Program-made: the position numbers and the translations under genes
The notes under the pieces: model-generated
What the model was told of the DNA's origin: nothing
The model's database searches: none
What the model saw: only the letters and a program-made list of their open reading frames with translations
Assembly (NCBI GenBank): GCA_029817715.1
Contig: JARUPY010000090.1
Location: 868,001 to 932,000 of the forward strand
Reading direction: 5' to 3'
Origin: Melastoma dodecandrum
Taxonomy: Eukaryota; Streptophyta; Magnoliopsida; Myrtales; Melastomataceae
DNA: 64,000 bases
Part shown: in pieces, positions 50,646 through 59,186 of the stretch
Position numbering within the stretch: position 1 is the first letter of the stretch
Layout: each line of letters begins with the position of its first letter

Positions 50646-51365
50646 ATGCGGCTGCATGACTTCAAGGTTCTGAGCTTCGACTGCTACGGCACGCTGATCG
50701 ACTGGGAGGCCGGCATCTTCGCCGCGCTCGCGCCGCTCCTGGACGGCCACGCGGCGCCGCCGTCGCGCGAGGACGTGCTCGCCCGCTTCGGGCACTTCGA
50801 AGCCGTGCAGCAGCGCGCCACGCCGACGAAGCGCTACAGCGACATCCTGGCGATCGTCTACAAGCGCCTCGCCGAGGCCTGGGAGCGGCCGGCGAGCTGG
50901 GACGCCGCGCTGGCGGTCGGCGCGAGCGTTCCCGCATGGCCTGCCTTGCCCGATAGCGCCGAGGCGCTGGCCGAGCTGGCGCAGCACTACAAGCTGGTCG
51001 TTCTCTCGAATGTCGACAACGCGTCCTTCGCAGCGAGCAACGCCAAGCTCGGCGTCACGTTCGACGCCGTGTTCACCGCCGAGGAGACCGGCGTGTACAA
51101 GCCGCACCGCGCCGGCTTCGACTACATGCTCGCTCGGCTCGAGGAGCGCGGCATCGGCAAAGGCGCCGTCCTGCATACGGCGCAGAGCCTGTTCCACGAT
51201 CACGCCACGGCGGCAGGGCTCGGCCTCGCAGGCTGCTTCATCGACCGGCACGCCGCGCGTCCCGGCGCGGCCGCAACTCCGCTGCCCGACGGCCTGCGCC
51301 CGCCGGAGTTTCGCTTCGACAGCATGGCGGCTCTGGCCGCCGCCGTCCGCGACGGATCAGCTTGA
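50646..51365 (+). CDS. HAD-family hydrolase, haloacid dehalogenase type II-like
   Basis: A 239-residue HAD enzyme. The nucleophile Asp12 is in VLSFDCYGTLIDWE, motif II is VVLSNVDNASF, motif III Lys in GVYKPHRAGFDYML, and motif IV is in GAVLHTAQSLFHDHATA. The order and spacing match L-2-haloacid dehalogenase-type proteins, though many act as phosphatases. ATG 50646 with GGGAGCGGG upstream is used. It stands alone between a terminator and a repeat element. Confidence 0.88.
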   Translation: MRLHDFKVLSFDCYGTLIDWEAGIFAALAPLLDGHAAPPSREDVLARFGHFEAVQQRATPTKRYSDILAIVYKRLAEAWERPASWDAALAVGASVPAWPALPDSAEALAELAQHYKLVVLSNVDNASFAASNAKLGVTFDAVFTAEETGVYKPHRAGFDYMLARLEERGIGKGAVLHTAQSLFHDHATAAGLGLAGCFIDRHAARPGAAATPLPDGLRPPEFRFDSMAALAAAVRDGSA

Positions 51366-51400
51366 TGGGCCTACGCCTGCAGGGCAGGCGCGCCGGCTGG

Positions 51401-51583
51401 AGCGTGTCCCGATCTTCTGGGATCGGGCCGCTCATCAATCCCTCATGGTGAGGAGCGCGGAGCGCGTCTCGAACCAGGAGGGATCCAGGTGGCTCGATCA
51501 GCGGCTCGATCCGTGGACCGCCTCGTGGTTCGCGGCTCACCATGAGGCTACTGGGGCTCGTCGACCGGATCCGGGATGCACTC
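51401..51583 (+). repeat. Long inverted repeat, left copy
   Basis: About 183 bp that reappears in inverse orientation at 56072-56270 with high identity and one roughly 15-bp gap. It contains inner hairpins such as CCTCATGGTGAGG...CTCACCATGAGG. Sequences of the CTCATGGTGAG-type are typical of intergenic repeats in Hyphomicrobiales. Confidence 0.85.
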
Positions 51584-51608
51584 CAGCACTCGACGGCGAC
51601 CGCCGTCC

Positions 51609-52823
51609 TCAGCTCAGCGAGGCCGGTACGCCGCTCATCAGCGCCGTCGTGGCGATGTTGGCGCGGATGCGCTCGTTGTGCACCATGATCGGCGACGAGA
51701 GCACGTCGCGCAGGTGCCGGCCGAGCGCGAACTCGCCGTCGTTGCGGTAGCCGGCGAGGCCGCAGGCGCGCATCGCCAGCATCACGGTGTCGACGGCGCG
51801 CTCGGAGACCTCGACCTTGAAGAGGTTGAGCGCCGCCTGCGTCTCGAGCGCGGTGAGGGCGCGCGGATCGTCCTTGATCGCCTCGTAACGCGTGATCATC
51901 GCGGCGACGACGCCGCGCAGGCTGTGCAACTCGGCGACCGCCTCCGTGCAGCGCTGCGCGCCGGGCGGCATCACGCCGTTGGCGCGGCGCGCGGCGGTGC
52001 GCACGAAGCTCTGCGCGCGGGAGACCGCCGCGGCCGCGATGCCCGTCCAGGCCGCCGCCCAGGATAGATGCGAGACCGGCACCATGGTCTGCGGATGGAT
52101 CTTCGCGTAGCCGACCGGCAGGATCTGCGCCTCGCAGCCCTCCGCGGCCAGGGCGAAGCCGGCGCTCGACGTGCCGCGCATGCCGAGCGTGTCCCAGCTG
52201 CCCGTCGGGGTCAGCTTGTAGTCCTGTTTAAGGAAGACGACGAGCGCCTGGTCGGACGCCGCTGCATCGGCGTCGCGGCGCGCGGTCGACACGATGGCGT
52301 CGGCCTCGGCGCCGTAGGACATCACGGTGGCGGCGCGCGCGAAGGCGAGCCGGCCGCCCTCGTGCACCAGCGGCGCCGCCGAGGAGCGGACGTTGCCGCC
52401 GGCATTGCCCTCGGTGGTGGAGGAGGCGAGCAGCAGGTTCTCGGCCGCGACGCGGCGCAGGAAGTCGCGATGCCACGCGCTGCCGTCGCAATGGCGCACG
52501 ACGCAGGCGAGCGCCGCCTGGTGCATGGCGACGATCATCGCCGTCGAGGCGCAGGCCTGGCCGAGCGTGTAGCAGACGTCGGCGACGACGTGCATGGAGG
52601 CTCCGGCGCCGCCCAGATCGCGCGGCACGAGAAGCGCCATCAGGCCGTTGCGCTTGGCCGCCGCGATGGCGTCCGCTGGAAAGACCGCGTCGCGATCGAC
52701 GGCGAGAGCATGGCCCGCCGCGATGTCCGCCACCGCCTGCGTGCGGGTGACGATGTCGAAATCGCGCGCCGCCTCGCTCTCGTCAGGGCTCGCCGTGAGG
52801 CTGCGTCCGTCCTGCAGGTCCAT
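51609..52823 (-). CDS. Acyl-CoA dehydrogenase-family flavoprotein
   Basis: A 404-residue protein of the acyl-CoA dehydrogenase fold: N-terminal helical domain (AVFPADAIAAAKRNGLMALL, VPRDLGGAGAS), middle beta domain with ASSTTEGNAGGNVRSS and WDTLGMRGTSSAGFALAAEG, and C-terminal four-helix bundle (AMRACGLAGYRNDGEFALGR, HLRDVLSSPIMVHNERI). The usual catalytic glutamate near GGxGY is not evident, so it may oxidise or act on a carrier-bound or unusual substrate. Divergent from the ACP operon across 220 bp, and close to the left repeat. Confidence 0.88.
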   Translation of the reverse strand: MDLQDGRSLTASPDESEAARDFDIVTRTQAVADIAAGHALAVDRDAVFPADAIAAAKRNGLMALLVPRDLGGAGASMHVVADVCYTLGQACASTAMIVAMHQAALACVVRHCDGSAWHRDFLRRVAAENLLLASSTTEGNAGGNVRSSAAPLVHEGGRLAFARAATVMSYGAEADAIVSTARRDADAAASDQALVVFLKQDYKLTPTGSWDTLGMRGTSSAGFALAAEGCEAQILPVGYAKIHPQTMVPVSHLSWAAAWTGIAAAAVSRAQSFVRTAARRANGVMPPGAQRCTEAVAELHSLRGVVAAMITRYEAIKDDPRALTALETQAALNLFKVEVSERAVDTVMLAMRACGLAGYRNDGEFALGRHLRDVLSSPIMVHNERIRANIATTALMSGVPASLS

Positions 52824-53043
52824 GCTGATGCTCGCAACTCGGGAACTCGCTACACTTTTAATCGAATAAATTAGGGCCTTGAGTCAAGGGCGTGTGTTTA
52901 TGGTTAATAAAGTGTTAAGCGCATACCAAGAATTAGATTAACACTCATTTCCAAGGCATTTTACTTGCAAAGTGCGGCAAGACGCGTGTTTTGTACGGTC
53001 TCGCTTTGGTTGGCCGTCGATCAACACGGCCGAGGGTGACGAA
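52824..53043. promoter_or_regulatory. AT-rich divergent promoter region of the acyl/ACP cluster
   Basis: This 220-bp gap is far more AT-rich than its surroundings (TTTTAATCGAATAAATTAGG; TTATGGTTAATAAAGTGTTA; ATTAGATTAACACTCATTT) and lies between the divergent dehydrogenase and ACP genes. GTGTTAAGCG and TTAACACT resemble half sites, but no single operator is clear. Confidence 0.5.
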
Positions 53044-53322
53044 ATGCTGCAGGCAGAAGTGCAGCAGGCCGGGGCTTCGACGGGCGCGGCGGTCGAAGCC
53101 GGGGTTGCCGACGTGGTCCGGCGCATCGCCGCGCAGCACGACGTGCGCACCGAGATCGGCCCCAACGACTCGCTGGTCGATTCCGGCATGACCTCGATGG
53201 CGATGGTCGACCTGATGCTGGCGATCGAGACGGCGTTCGACGTGACGATCCCGCAGCGCGAGCTGACGCCGGCGAATTTCCAGTCGATCGCGAGCCTTTC
53301 GGCCCTGGTGTCGCGGCTCTAG
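53044..53322 (+). CDS. Free-standing acyl carrier protein
   Basis: A 92-residue carrier protein. The phosphopantetheine serine is Ser51 in NDSLVDSGMTSMAMVDLMLA, with DSG(M)TS replacing the DSLxx of primary-metabolism ACPs, and the rest (LMLAIETAFDVTIPQREL, NFQSIASLSALV) fits NRPS/PKS-associated or fatty-acyl carrier proteins. It would hold acyl groups supplied by the ligase two genes downstream. First gene of a three-gene operon; ATG 53044. Confidence 0.9.
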   Translation: MLQAEVQQAGASTGAAVEAGVADVVRRIAAQHDVRTEIGPNDSLVDSGMTSMAMVDLMLAIETAFDVTIPQRELTPANFQSIASLSALVSRL

Positions 53323-53345
53323 GGGACCAGCAAGCAGGAGGTCGT

Positions 53346-54254
53346 GTGCTCTCGAACGAGCCGATCGTGTCGCCCGACGCCAGCGGTTCCGCCGAGTCCC
53401 GGACGGCGGCGGCCAGGCCGCGGCCGAAGCTCGTCTGCCGCAAGATCCGCGACGACGACCTCGACGCGGTCGCCGACTGCCTCACCCGCGGCTTTCCGGA
53501 GCGCTCCATCGCCTACTGGCGCCGCGGGCTTTTGCGGCTGCGCGATCGTGCGGTCCCGGACGGCTTCCCGCGCTACGGCTATATCCTGACCGCGGACGGC
53601 GCCGTCGTCGGCATCGTGCTCCTCATCTTCGCGATCGCCGACGACGGCAGCGTGCGCGCCAACGTGTCGAGCTGGTATGCCGACGAAGCCTATCGCGGCT
53701 ACTCGAACATGCTGCTTGCCGCGGCGTTCCGCGCCAAGGACGTCACCTTCTTCAACATTTCCGCGTCGCCGTGGACGTTGCAGGTCATCGAGGCGCAGGG
53801 CTTCAAGCCCTACGTGCTCGGCACCTTTCACGCGGCGGCCGCGCTCGGGCGACGCTTGCCGGGGGCGGACGTGCGCACCATCGACGCCACGATGCCGGAT
53901 GTCCCGCCGCTTCTCGCCGAGCATGCCGCCTGCGGCTGCATCTGCCTTGAAGTGCTCTATCGCGGCACGGCCTATCCCTTCGTCTTCCTGCCCTCGCGCA
54001 GTGCCGGCAACCGCCTGCCGAGCGCCCAGCTCGTCTACTGCCGCAACCTCGCCGAGATGGTCGGCTTCGCCGGGCCGATCGGGCGCCACCTGCTGCGGAC
54101 CGGCTTCGTCTCCATCGCGATCGACGCGACCGGCCCCATCCCCGGGCTCATCGGGCATTACGCCGTCGGCAAGCGCATGAAATATTTCCGCGGCCCCGCC
54201 GCACCGCGACTCGGCGATCTCAGCGCGACCGAGCTCGTCTACCTCGGCCCGTGA
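53346..54254 (+). CDS. GNAT-like acyltransferase, two-domain
   Basis: A 302-residue protein. Residues about 30-150 show a GNAT-type fold (CRKIRDDDLDAVADCLTRGF, DGAVVGIVLLIFAIADDGSV, SSWYADEAYRGYSNMLLAAA, with RGYSNMLL resembling the acyl-CoA-binding RGxGxxLL loop). The second half (about 170-300) has a similar rhythm and may be a degenerate repeat. Next to an ACP and a fatty acyl ligase, an N-acyltransferase using acyl-ACP as donor is a reasonable guess. The amine acceptor is unknown. 23 bp after the ACP gene. Confidence 0.75.
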   Translation: MLSNEPIVSPDASGSAESRTAAARPRPKLVCRKIRDDDLDAVADCLTRGFPERSIAYWRRGLLRLRDRAVPDGFPRYGYILTADGAVVGIVLLIFAIADDGSVRANVSSWYADEAYRGYSNMLLAAAFRAKDVTFFNISASPWTLQVIEAQGFKPYVLGTFHAAAALGRRLPGADVRTIDATMPDVPPLLAEHAACGCICLEVLYRGTAYPFVFLPSRSAGNRLPSAQLVYCRNLAEMVGFAGPIGRHLLRTGFVSIAIDATGPIPGLIGHYAVGKRMKYFRGPAAPRLGDLSATELVYLGP

Positions 54255-56044
54255 GCGCCGCCATGAACGCGCTCCCGCCGCTGCGCACCGAGCGCCCCTC
54301 GGCCAACGCGGACTGGGTCCGCGCCCTGCAGCGCACCGCCGCGATCACGCCGTCCTCGACGCGCACGCTCGCCTGCGTCCTCGACGAGGCCGCGGAGCCG
54401 GGAGGGCCGGCCCTGATCGGCGACACGGCGAGCCTCGACTACGCAAGCCTCGTCGCTCTGGCGAACCAGGCGGCGCATTGGGCGCTCGGCCAGGGCCTGC
54501 GGCCGGGCGACCGCGTCGCGCTGATGATGGAAAATTCGCCGGCCTATCCGGCGATCTGGATCGGGCTGTCGCGCGTCGGCGTCGTCGCCGCGCTCCTCAA
54601 CGCGCAGCTGGTCGGCGCGGGCCTTGCGCATGCGCTCGCGGTCGCCGACGCGCAGCATGTCATCGCGTCGCCGTCTCTCGCGCCAGCCCTTGCCGAGGTA
54701 CTCGATAGAACGACGACGGGAAAAGGTTGGGTCTGGGACGGTGAGGCCGAGGGCTTCGCGGCGCTCGACCCTGTCCTCGCGGCGCTGCCGACGACGGCGC
54801 CGGACGCCGAGCGCGCGATCACGCTCGCTGATCCCGCGCTGCTCATCTACACCTCGGGCACCACGGGCCTGCCGAAGGCGGCGCACGTCAGCCACTTCCG
54901 CATCATGATGTGGAGCGAATGGTTCGCCGGCGTCACGGACGCGCGCGCCGACGACCGGCTCTACGACTGCCTCCCGATGTACCACAGCGTCGGCGGCGTC
55001 GTGGCCGTCGGCGCCATGCTGGTCGCTGGCGGCGCGGTCATCGTGCGCAAGGGGTTTTCCGCCAGCGGCTTCTGGGCCGACGTCGCGGCCTCGGGCGCGA
55101 CGATCTTCCAGTATATCGGCGAGCTCTGCCGCTACCTCGCCGCCGCGCCCGAAGGCGCCCACGCGCCGCCGCATCGGCTGCGGCTCGCGATCGGCAACGG
55201 CCTGCGCGCCGACGTGTGGCGCGCTTTCGAGACGCGGTTCGCGATCCCGCGCATCATCGAGTTCTACGCGGCCACGGAAGGATCGTTCTCGCTCTTCAAC
55301 CTCGAGGGCGAGCCCGGCGCCATCGGCCGCATCCCGCGCTTCATGGCGCATCGCGCGCCCATCGCGCTCGTCGCCTTCGATGTCGCGCGCGAGACGCCGG
55401 TGCGCGGCGACGACGGCTTCTGCCGCCGTTGCGACGCCGACGAGGTCGGCGAGGCGATCGGCCTCGTCGCCGCGCATGCCGAGAAGCTCGCGACGCGTTT
55501 CGAGGGCTACACCGACGAGGCCGCCAGCGAGCGCAAGCTGCTGCGCGACGTCTTCGCAAAAGGCGACGTCTGGTTCCGCACCGGCGACCTGATGCGGCGC
55601 GACGCGCGCGGCTTCTACTATTTCGTCGACCGCATCGGCGACACGTTCCGCTGGAAGGGCGAGAACGTCGCGACGAGCGAGGTGGCGGACGTGCTCGCGG
55701 CGCATCCCGGCGTGCGGGAGGTCTCGGTCTACGGCGTTGCCGTGCCGGGCGCCGACGGCCGGGCCGGCATGGCGGCGCTCGTCGCCGCGCCCGACCTCGA
55801 CCTCGCCGCGCTGCACGCCCATCTCGCGACGCGGTTGCCGCGCTATGCGCGCCCCGTGTTCCTGCGCCTGCGCGAGCGACTGGCGGTGACCGGGACGTTC
55901 AAGGTGCAGAAGGCCACGGACGTCGCCGAGGGCTTCGACCCGGAGCGGGTCCGCGATCCGCTCTACGTCGATGACGGTGAACGCTACATCCGCCTGGATG
56001 GTGCCCGGCATGCGGCGATCGTGCAGGGCGAGATGCGGCTTTGA
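54251..56044 (+). CDS. Long-chain fatty acyl-CoA/ACP ligase (FadD6/FATP-like)
   Basis: A 597-residue ANL-superfamily adenylating enzyme. The AMP-binding P-loop is LIYTSGTTGLPKAAHVSHFR; further marks are PMYHSVGGVV, EFYAATEGSFSLFN (ATE motif), WFRTGDLMRRDARGFYYFVD (A7-A8), TFRWKGENVATSEV and the catalytic lysine in TFKVQKATDVAEG. Overall order resembles very-long-chain acyl-CoA synthetases (FadD6, FATP). Here it probably loads the neighbouring ACP. GTG 54251 overlaps the previous stop by four bases; ATG 54263 is an alternative. Confidence 0.9.
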   Translation: MSAAMNALPPLRTERPSANADWVRALQRTAAITPSSTRTLACVLDEAAEPGGPALIGDTASLDYASLVALANQAAHWALGQGLRPGDRVALMMENSPAYPAIWIGLSRVGVVAALLNAQLVGAGLAHALAVADAQHVIASPSLAPALAEVLDRTTTGKGWVWDGEAEGFAALDPVLAALPTTAPDAERAITLADPALLIYTSGTTGLPKAAHVSHFRIMMWSEWFAGVTDARADDRLYDCLPMYHSVGGVVAVGAMLVAGGAVIVRKGFSASGFWADVAASGATIFQYIGELCRYLAAAPEGAHAPPHRLRLAIGNGLRADVWRAFETRFAIPRIIEFYAATEGSFSLFNLEGEPGAIGRIPRFMAHRAPIALVAFDVARETPVRGDDGFCRRCDADEVGEAIGLVAAHAEKLATRFEGYTDEAASERKLLRDVFAKGDVWFRTGDLMRRDARGFYYFVDRIGDTFRWKGENVATSEVADVLAAHPGVREVSVYGVAVPGADGRAGMAALVAAPDLDLAALHAHLATRLPRYARPVFLRLRERLAVTGTFKVQKATDVAEGFDPERVRDPLYVDDGERYIRLDGARHAAIVQGEMRL

Positions 56045-56071
56045 TCGATGGGCGGCTCCGGACGATCCGCT

Positions 56072-56270
56072 AGAGTGCATCCCGGATCGGTCGACGTGCC
56101 CCAGTAGCCTCATGGTGAGCCGCGCGTAGCGCGAGTCGAACCACGAGGCGGTCCACGGATCGAGCCACGGATCGAGCCACCTGGACCCCTCGTGTTTCGA
56201 GACGCGCTACGCGCTCCTCACCATGAGGGATGGAAGAGCGGCCTGATCCCAGAAGATCGCGACGCGCTCT
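56072..56270 (-). repeat. Long inverted repeat, right copy
   Basis: About 199 bp, the inverse counterpart of 51401-51583, starting 28 bp after the ligase stop and touching the stop codon of the rhamnan-synthesis pseudogene. Carries an extra hairpin of about 15 bp (CGCGCTACGCG) missing from the left copy, and duplicates GATCGAGCCACGG internally. Confidence 0.85.
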
Positions 56271-58004
56271 AGCGCGCGCATCCCGGCACATGGGCGGCCG
56301 CGACCTCGAAGCCGGCCTTTTCGGCCGCGAAGGGACTGAGGCGCTCCAGCGCGTGCAACAGCGTGCCATCGACGGGGAGCGGCTCCGGCGGGATCATGTC
56401 GGGCGTCAGGTGCAGGTCGAGGAACGGCGCCATGGCCCCCGGGCGCGTCCAGAACATCGTCCCCACCGGAAACTCGAAATAGGCGGGCAGAGGAAGGGCG
56501 ACGCGCATCCTGGCGGCGAGATCGCTGGCGACCGCTCTGTTGCCGGCCCAGCCTTCGAGATGCGGGTCCTCGGCGATGACCAGCCCAATTCGCGGCGCGC
56601 ATGAGAAGGCCGCGAGGATCTGGTCCATCATCGCCTCCGGACCTCCGACGAGATGGCGCCAGAGGAAGTCCTTCCAGGCCATCCCAGCGTCATGGGCGGG
56701 GCTGCGCTAGCCGTGCACGTGGCCGACGACGTCGTAGCCGGCGAAAGCACCCGCGCCGAGCAGGGCGAGGAACGGCCAGATGTCGCGCCCGCGGTTCGAC
56801 GGCTCGCTGACGAGCATCGCCGGCACGATGCCGGCGCGGTCGAGGAGGCCTGCGACCGCGGCGCGGCGGTCGTCGGAGGTCGTGGTGATGAAGAGATCGA
56901 CCGGCGTCGCGTTGAACGCCAAACGCGCTCCAGAAGCTCCGGCAGCAGCTCGGGATAATGCATGTGCGCGTGGAGCGCGGCGCAAAGCTCGGCCCGTGGG
57001 ACGGGCGCCGCCCGCGGCGCGATGATCTCGTGGGTCCAGCGGCCGTTCGGGCGCCCACTGCGCAAGAAGTGCGCGAATGGGTCCTCGCCTGCCGCGAAGT
57101 CAAAGTTGGAGCAATCGGTCGCGTAGACGAGCGGGTGGAACCCCGCCATCGGCGGCCGCAGGATCGGGCCGACGCCATCCCTGTCGAGCGGCGCAAGCCG
57201 GTGGGACATCCGCAAATACGCGAGGATCGCCGACTGCGTGTCGGTGGCGTCGGGCGGTGGCACGGCGAGGCCGGCGTCGAACACGTCGGCGGCCTCGATC
57301 GTCGCCGCGTCGCGATGCAGGCGCGCCGCGAGTCGGGTGCGCTCGAGGACGGTTTGTCGACCAACCTCGACAAGCCGATGGGCCACCTCGAGCCGGTCGC
57401 CGCCGTCGGACCGCGATGCGAGGAGCCCTCCGAAGCGCCGCGGCTTCGGTGTCGCTTCCGGCGCGTCGAACACGCGAAACCGGCTCGCCAAGGGGCCGGC
57501 CGGCGCAGAGCCGCCCGCGCGGAACGCGAACCTGGCATGAGGAAGGATGGCGTCCGGCAGCAAGATCCTCTCGGCGAAGTATGAGGCCCAGCCGAGCTGC
57601 CCTTCCGCGTTCGGGTTCAAGGAGACATAGTCCGCGAAGACGAGGATCGGCACGTCGTGCTCGGAAAGCTCGACGACGAGCTGCGTGTTCTCCCAGCCGT
57701 AGGCGAGCACCCACGCCGGGGCATGATGCCGGACGAGATCGGCCGCGAACCGCTTGACGCTGGCGTTGTAGTCCTGCGCCGGGAAGGCATAGACCTCTTC
57801 AGTCCAAGGCGCCTTGCCGATCCGCCAGGACGGCTTGCCGTAGCGCTGCGCGACCAGGATCGGCGTCACTAGCGCGCAGAGCGCTCGCAGCAGGGCGCGC
57901 GTGCGGTCGGGCAGGCCGCCGGCTCCGATCTCGTCCACGAGGACGAAAACGGTCTCACGATCGGAGGTGCCTTGCGGGTGTGCGGTTGCCTGCGGCGAAG
58001 TCAT
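56269..58004 (-). pseudogene. Rhamnan-synthesis F (RgpF)-like protein, frameshift plus nonsense
   Basis: ATG 58004 (ATGA overlap with the upstream gene) opens a glycan-biosynthesis protein: TVFVLVDEIGAGGLPDRTRA, ..PAWVLAYGWENTQLVVELSE. Near 56931-56936 one base appears to be missing and the frame shifts to FNATPVDLFITTTSDDRRAA and SEPSNRGRDIWPFLALL, which are RgpF signatures. That frame stops at TAG 56707-56709, exactly where AAG (Lys of GHVHGKRS) is expected, and continues in frame with FLWRHLVGG, EDPHLEGWAGNRAVA, FPVGTMFWTRPGAMAP and LPVDGTLLHALERLSPF to 56269. Two independent lesions make a pseudogene likely. Confidence 0.85.
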
Positions 58005-59155
58005 TCCAGCGCGGCATAGACCATCGCGCGCGCCAGCGCACGGTAGTGCGCGCGCTGCGCGGCGTCGGACGTCTGCATCATCAGAACCGCGAAGAACCCG
58101 CGCGCGGGATCGACCCAGAAATAGGTGCCGCCGACGCCGGACCAGAAATAGTCGCCGACCGAGCCGGGATAGGCGGCCTCGCCAGCGGCGAGACGCACCG
58201 CAAAGCCGAGCCCGAAGCCGTAGCCGGGACCCGGTGGGTAGTAGGCGGCGCGGGCGATGTCGCGGCCGAGGTGGTCCGACGTCGCCAGCGAGACCGCCGG
58301 CCCGCTCAGCACGCGCTGTGCGCCGAGCCGGCCGTCGCACAGCATCATGCGCAGGAAGCGCGCCTGGTCGGCCATGGTCGAGAACAGGCCGTGGTTGCCG
58401 CGCTGGCCGCGCCGCGGCTTGCGCGGATCGAAGAACAGCGGGCGCTGTCCCGGCGCCGGCGGTAGCGGCTCGGCCACGCGACCGCCCGCCGACGGTGGCA
58501 CGGCAAACCATGTCTCGCGCATGCCGAGCGGCGCGAGCAGCGTGTCGTCCAGCACCTGCGCGAGGTCGCAGCCCATCGCGATCTCGAGGACGTGACCGAG
58601 CACGTCGGTGGCGTGGCTGTAGTGCCAGACGGTGCCCGGCTGATGCTCCAGGGGCAGTCGTGCCAGCCGGGCGACGAAGTCGGCGTTGGTGAGGTCCTGC
58701 ATCAGAAAGCCGTCCGCGACGGCGGCGCGCTGCGCCGGGCTGTCGCCGAGAAAGCCGTAGGTGATCCCGGCTGTATGGCGCATCAGGTCCTGGATCGTCG
58801 GTGCGTTCTCGGCCGGCACCCGACGACCGTCCGGCAGCGCGACGTCGAGGCTTGCGAAGGCGGGGATGAAATCCGCGACCGGCTGATCGAGCCGGAGCAC
58901 CCCGCGCTCCATCAGCACGAGGCCGGCCATGGTGACGATCGGCTTGGTCATCGAGTAGAGCCGCCAGATCGCGTCCGCGCGAAGCGGCTCGCGCGCGGTC
59001 ACGTCGCGGTAGCCGGCTTGGTGCGCGAAGATATCGCCGTCGCGACCGCCGACGAGCAGCGCCGCGCCGGGGATCGCGCCGGCCGCGACGTCGGCATCGA
59101 GCCGGCGCGCCAGGGCGGCGAGGCGGTCGCGGTCGAAGACGGGATCGGAGGGCAA
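58001..59155 (-). CDS. Serine hydrolase of the beta-lactamase (class C/esterase) family
   Basis: A 384-residue protein with the class C beta-lactamase/EstB fold. The SxxK catalytic motif is Ser68-Met-Thr-Lys71 in WRLYSMTKPIVTMAG, and the YxN-like motif is in VWHYSHATDVLGHVLE. No convincing signal peptide is seen, so it is probably a cytoplasmic esterase or peptidase rather than a drug-resistance enzyme. TTG 59155 is the only plausible start in frame (GAGG about 9 nt upstream); the longer frame above is the shadow of the RDD gene. Confidence 0.85.
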   Translation of the reverse strand: MPSDPVFDRDRLAALARRLDADVAAGAIPGAALLVGGRDGDIFAHQAGYRDVTAREPLRADAIWRLYSMTKPIVTMAGLVLMERGVLRLDQPVADFIPAFASLDVALPDGRRVPAENAPTIQDLMRHTAGITYGFLGDSPAQRAAVADGFLMQDLTNADFVARLARLPLEHQPGTVWHYSHATDVLGHVLEIAMGCDLAQVLDDTLLAPLGMRETWFAVPPSAGGRVAEPLPPAPGQRPLFFDPRKPRRGQRGNHGLFSTMADQARFLRMMLCDGRLGAQRVLSGPAVSLATSDHLGRDIARAAYYPPGPGYGFGLGFAVRLAAGEAAYPGSVGDYFWSGVGGTYFWVDPARGFFAVLMMQTSDAAQRAHYRALARAMVYAALE

Positions 59156-59186
59156 GCTGGATGAACCTCTGTCGGGATGCGTCGGG

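Noticed and set aside
54239..56113. 624-codon minus-strand open frame opposite the acyl ligase
   Set aside because: It is rich in Arg, Ala, Asp and His without domains and mirrors the ligase codons; a GC-rich shadow frame.
58005..59155. Calling the serine hydrolase a drug-resistance beta-lactamase
   Set aside because: It has SxxK but a YSH instead of the class C YxN and no evident signal peptide; an esterase/peptidase-like role within an operon is more likely.
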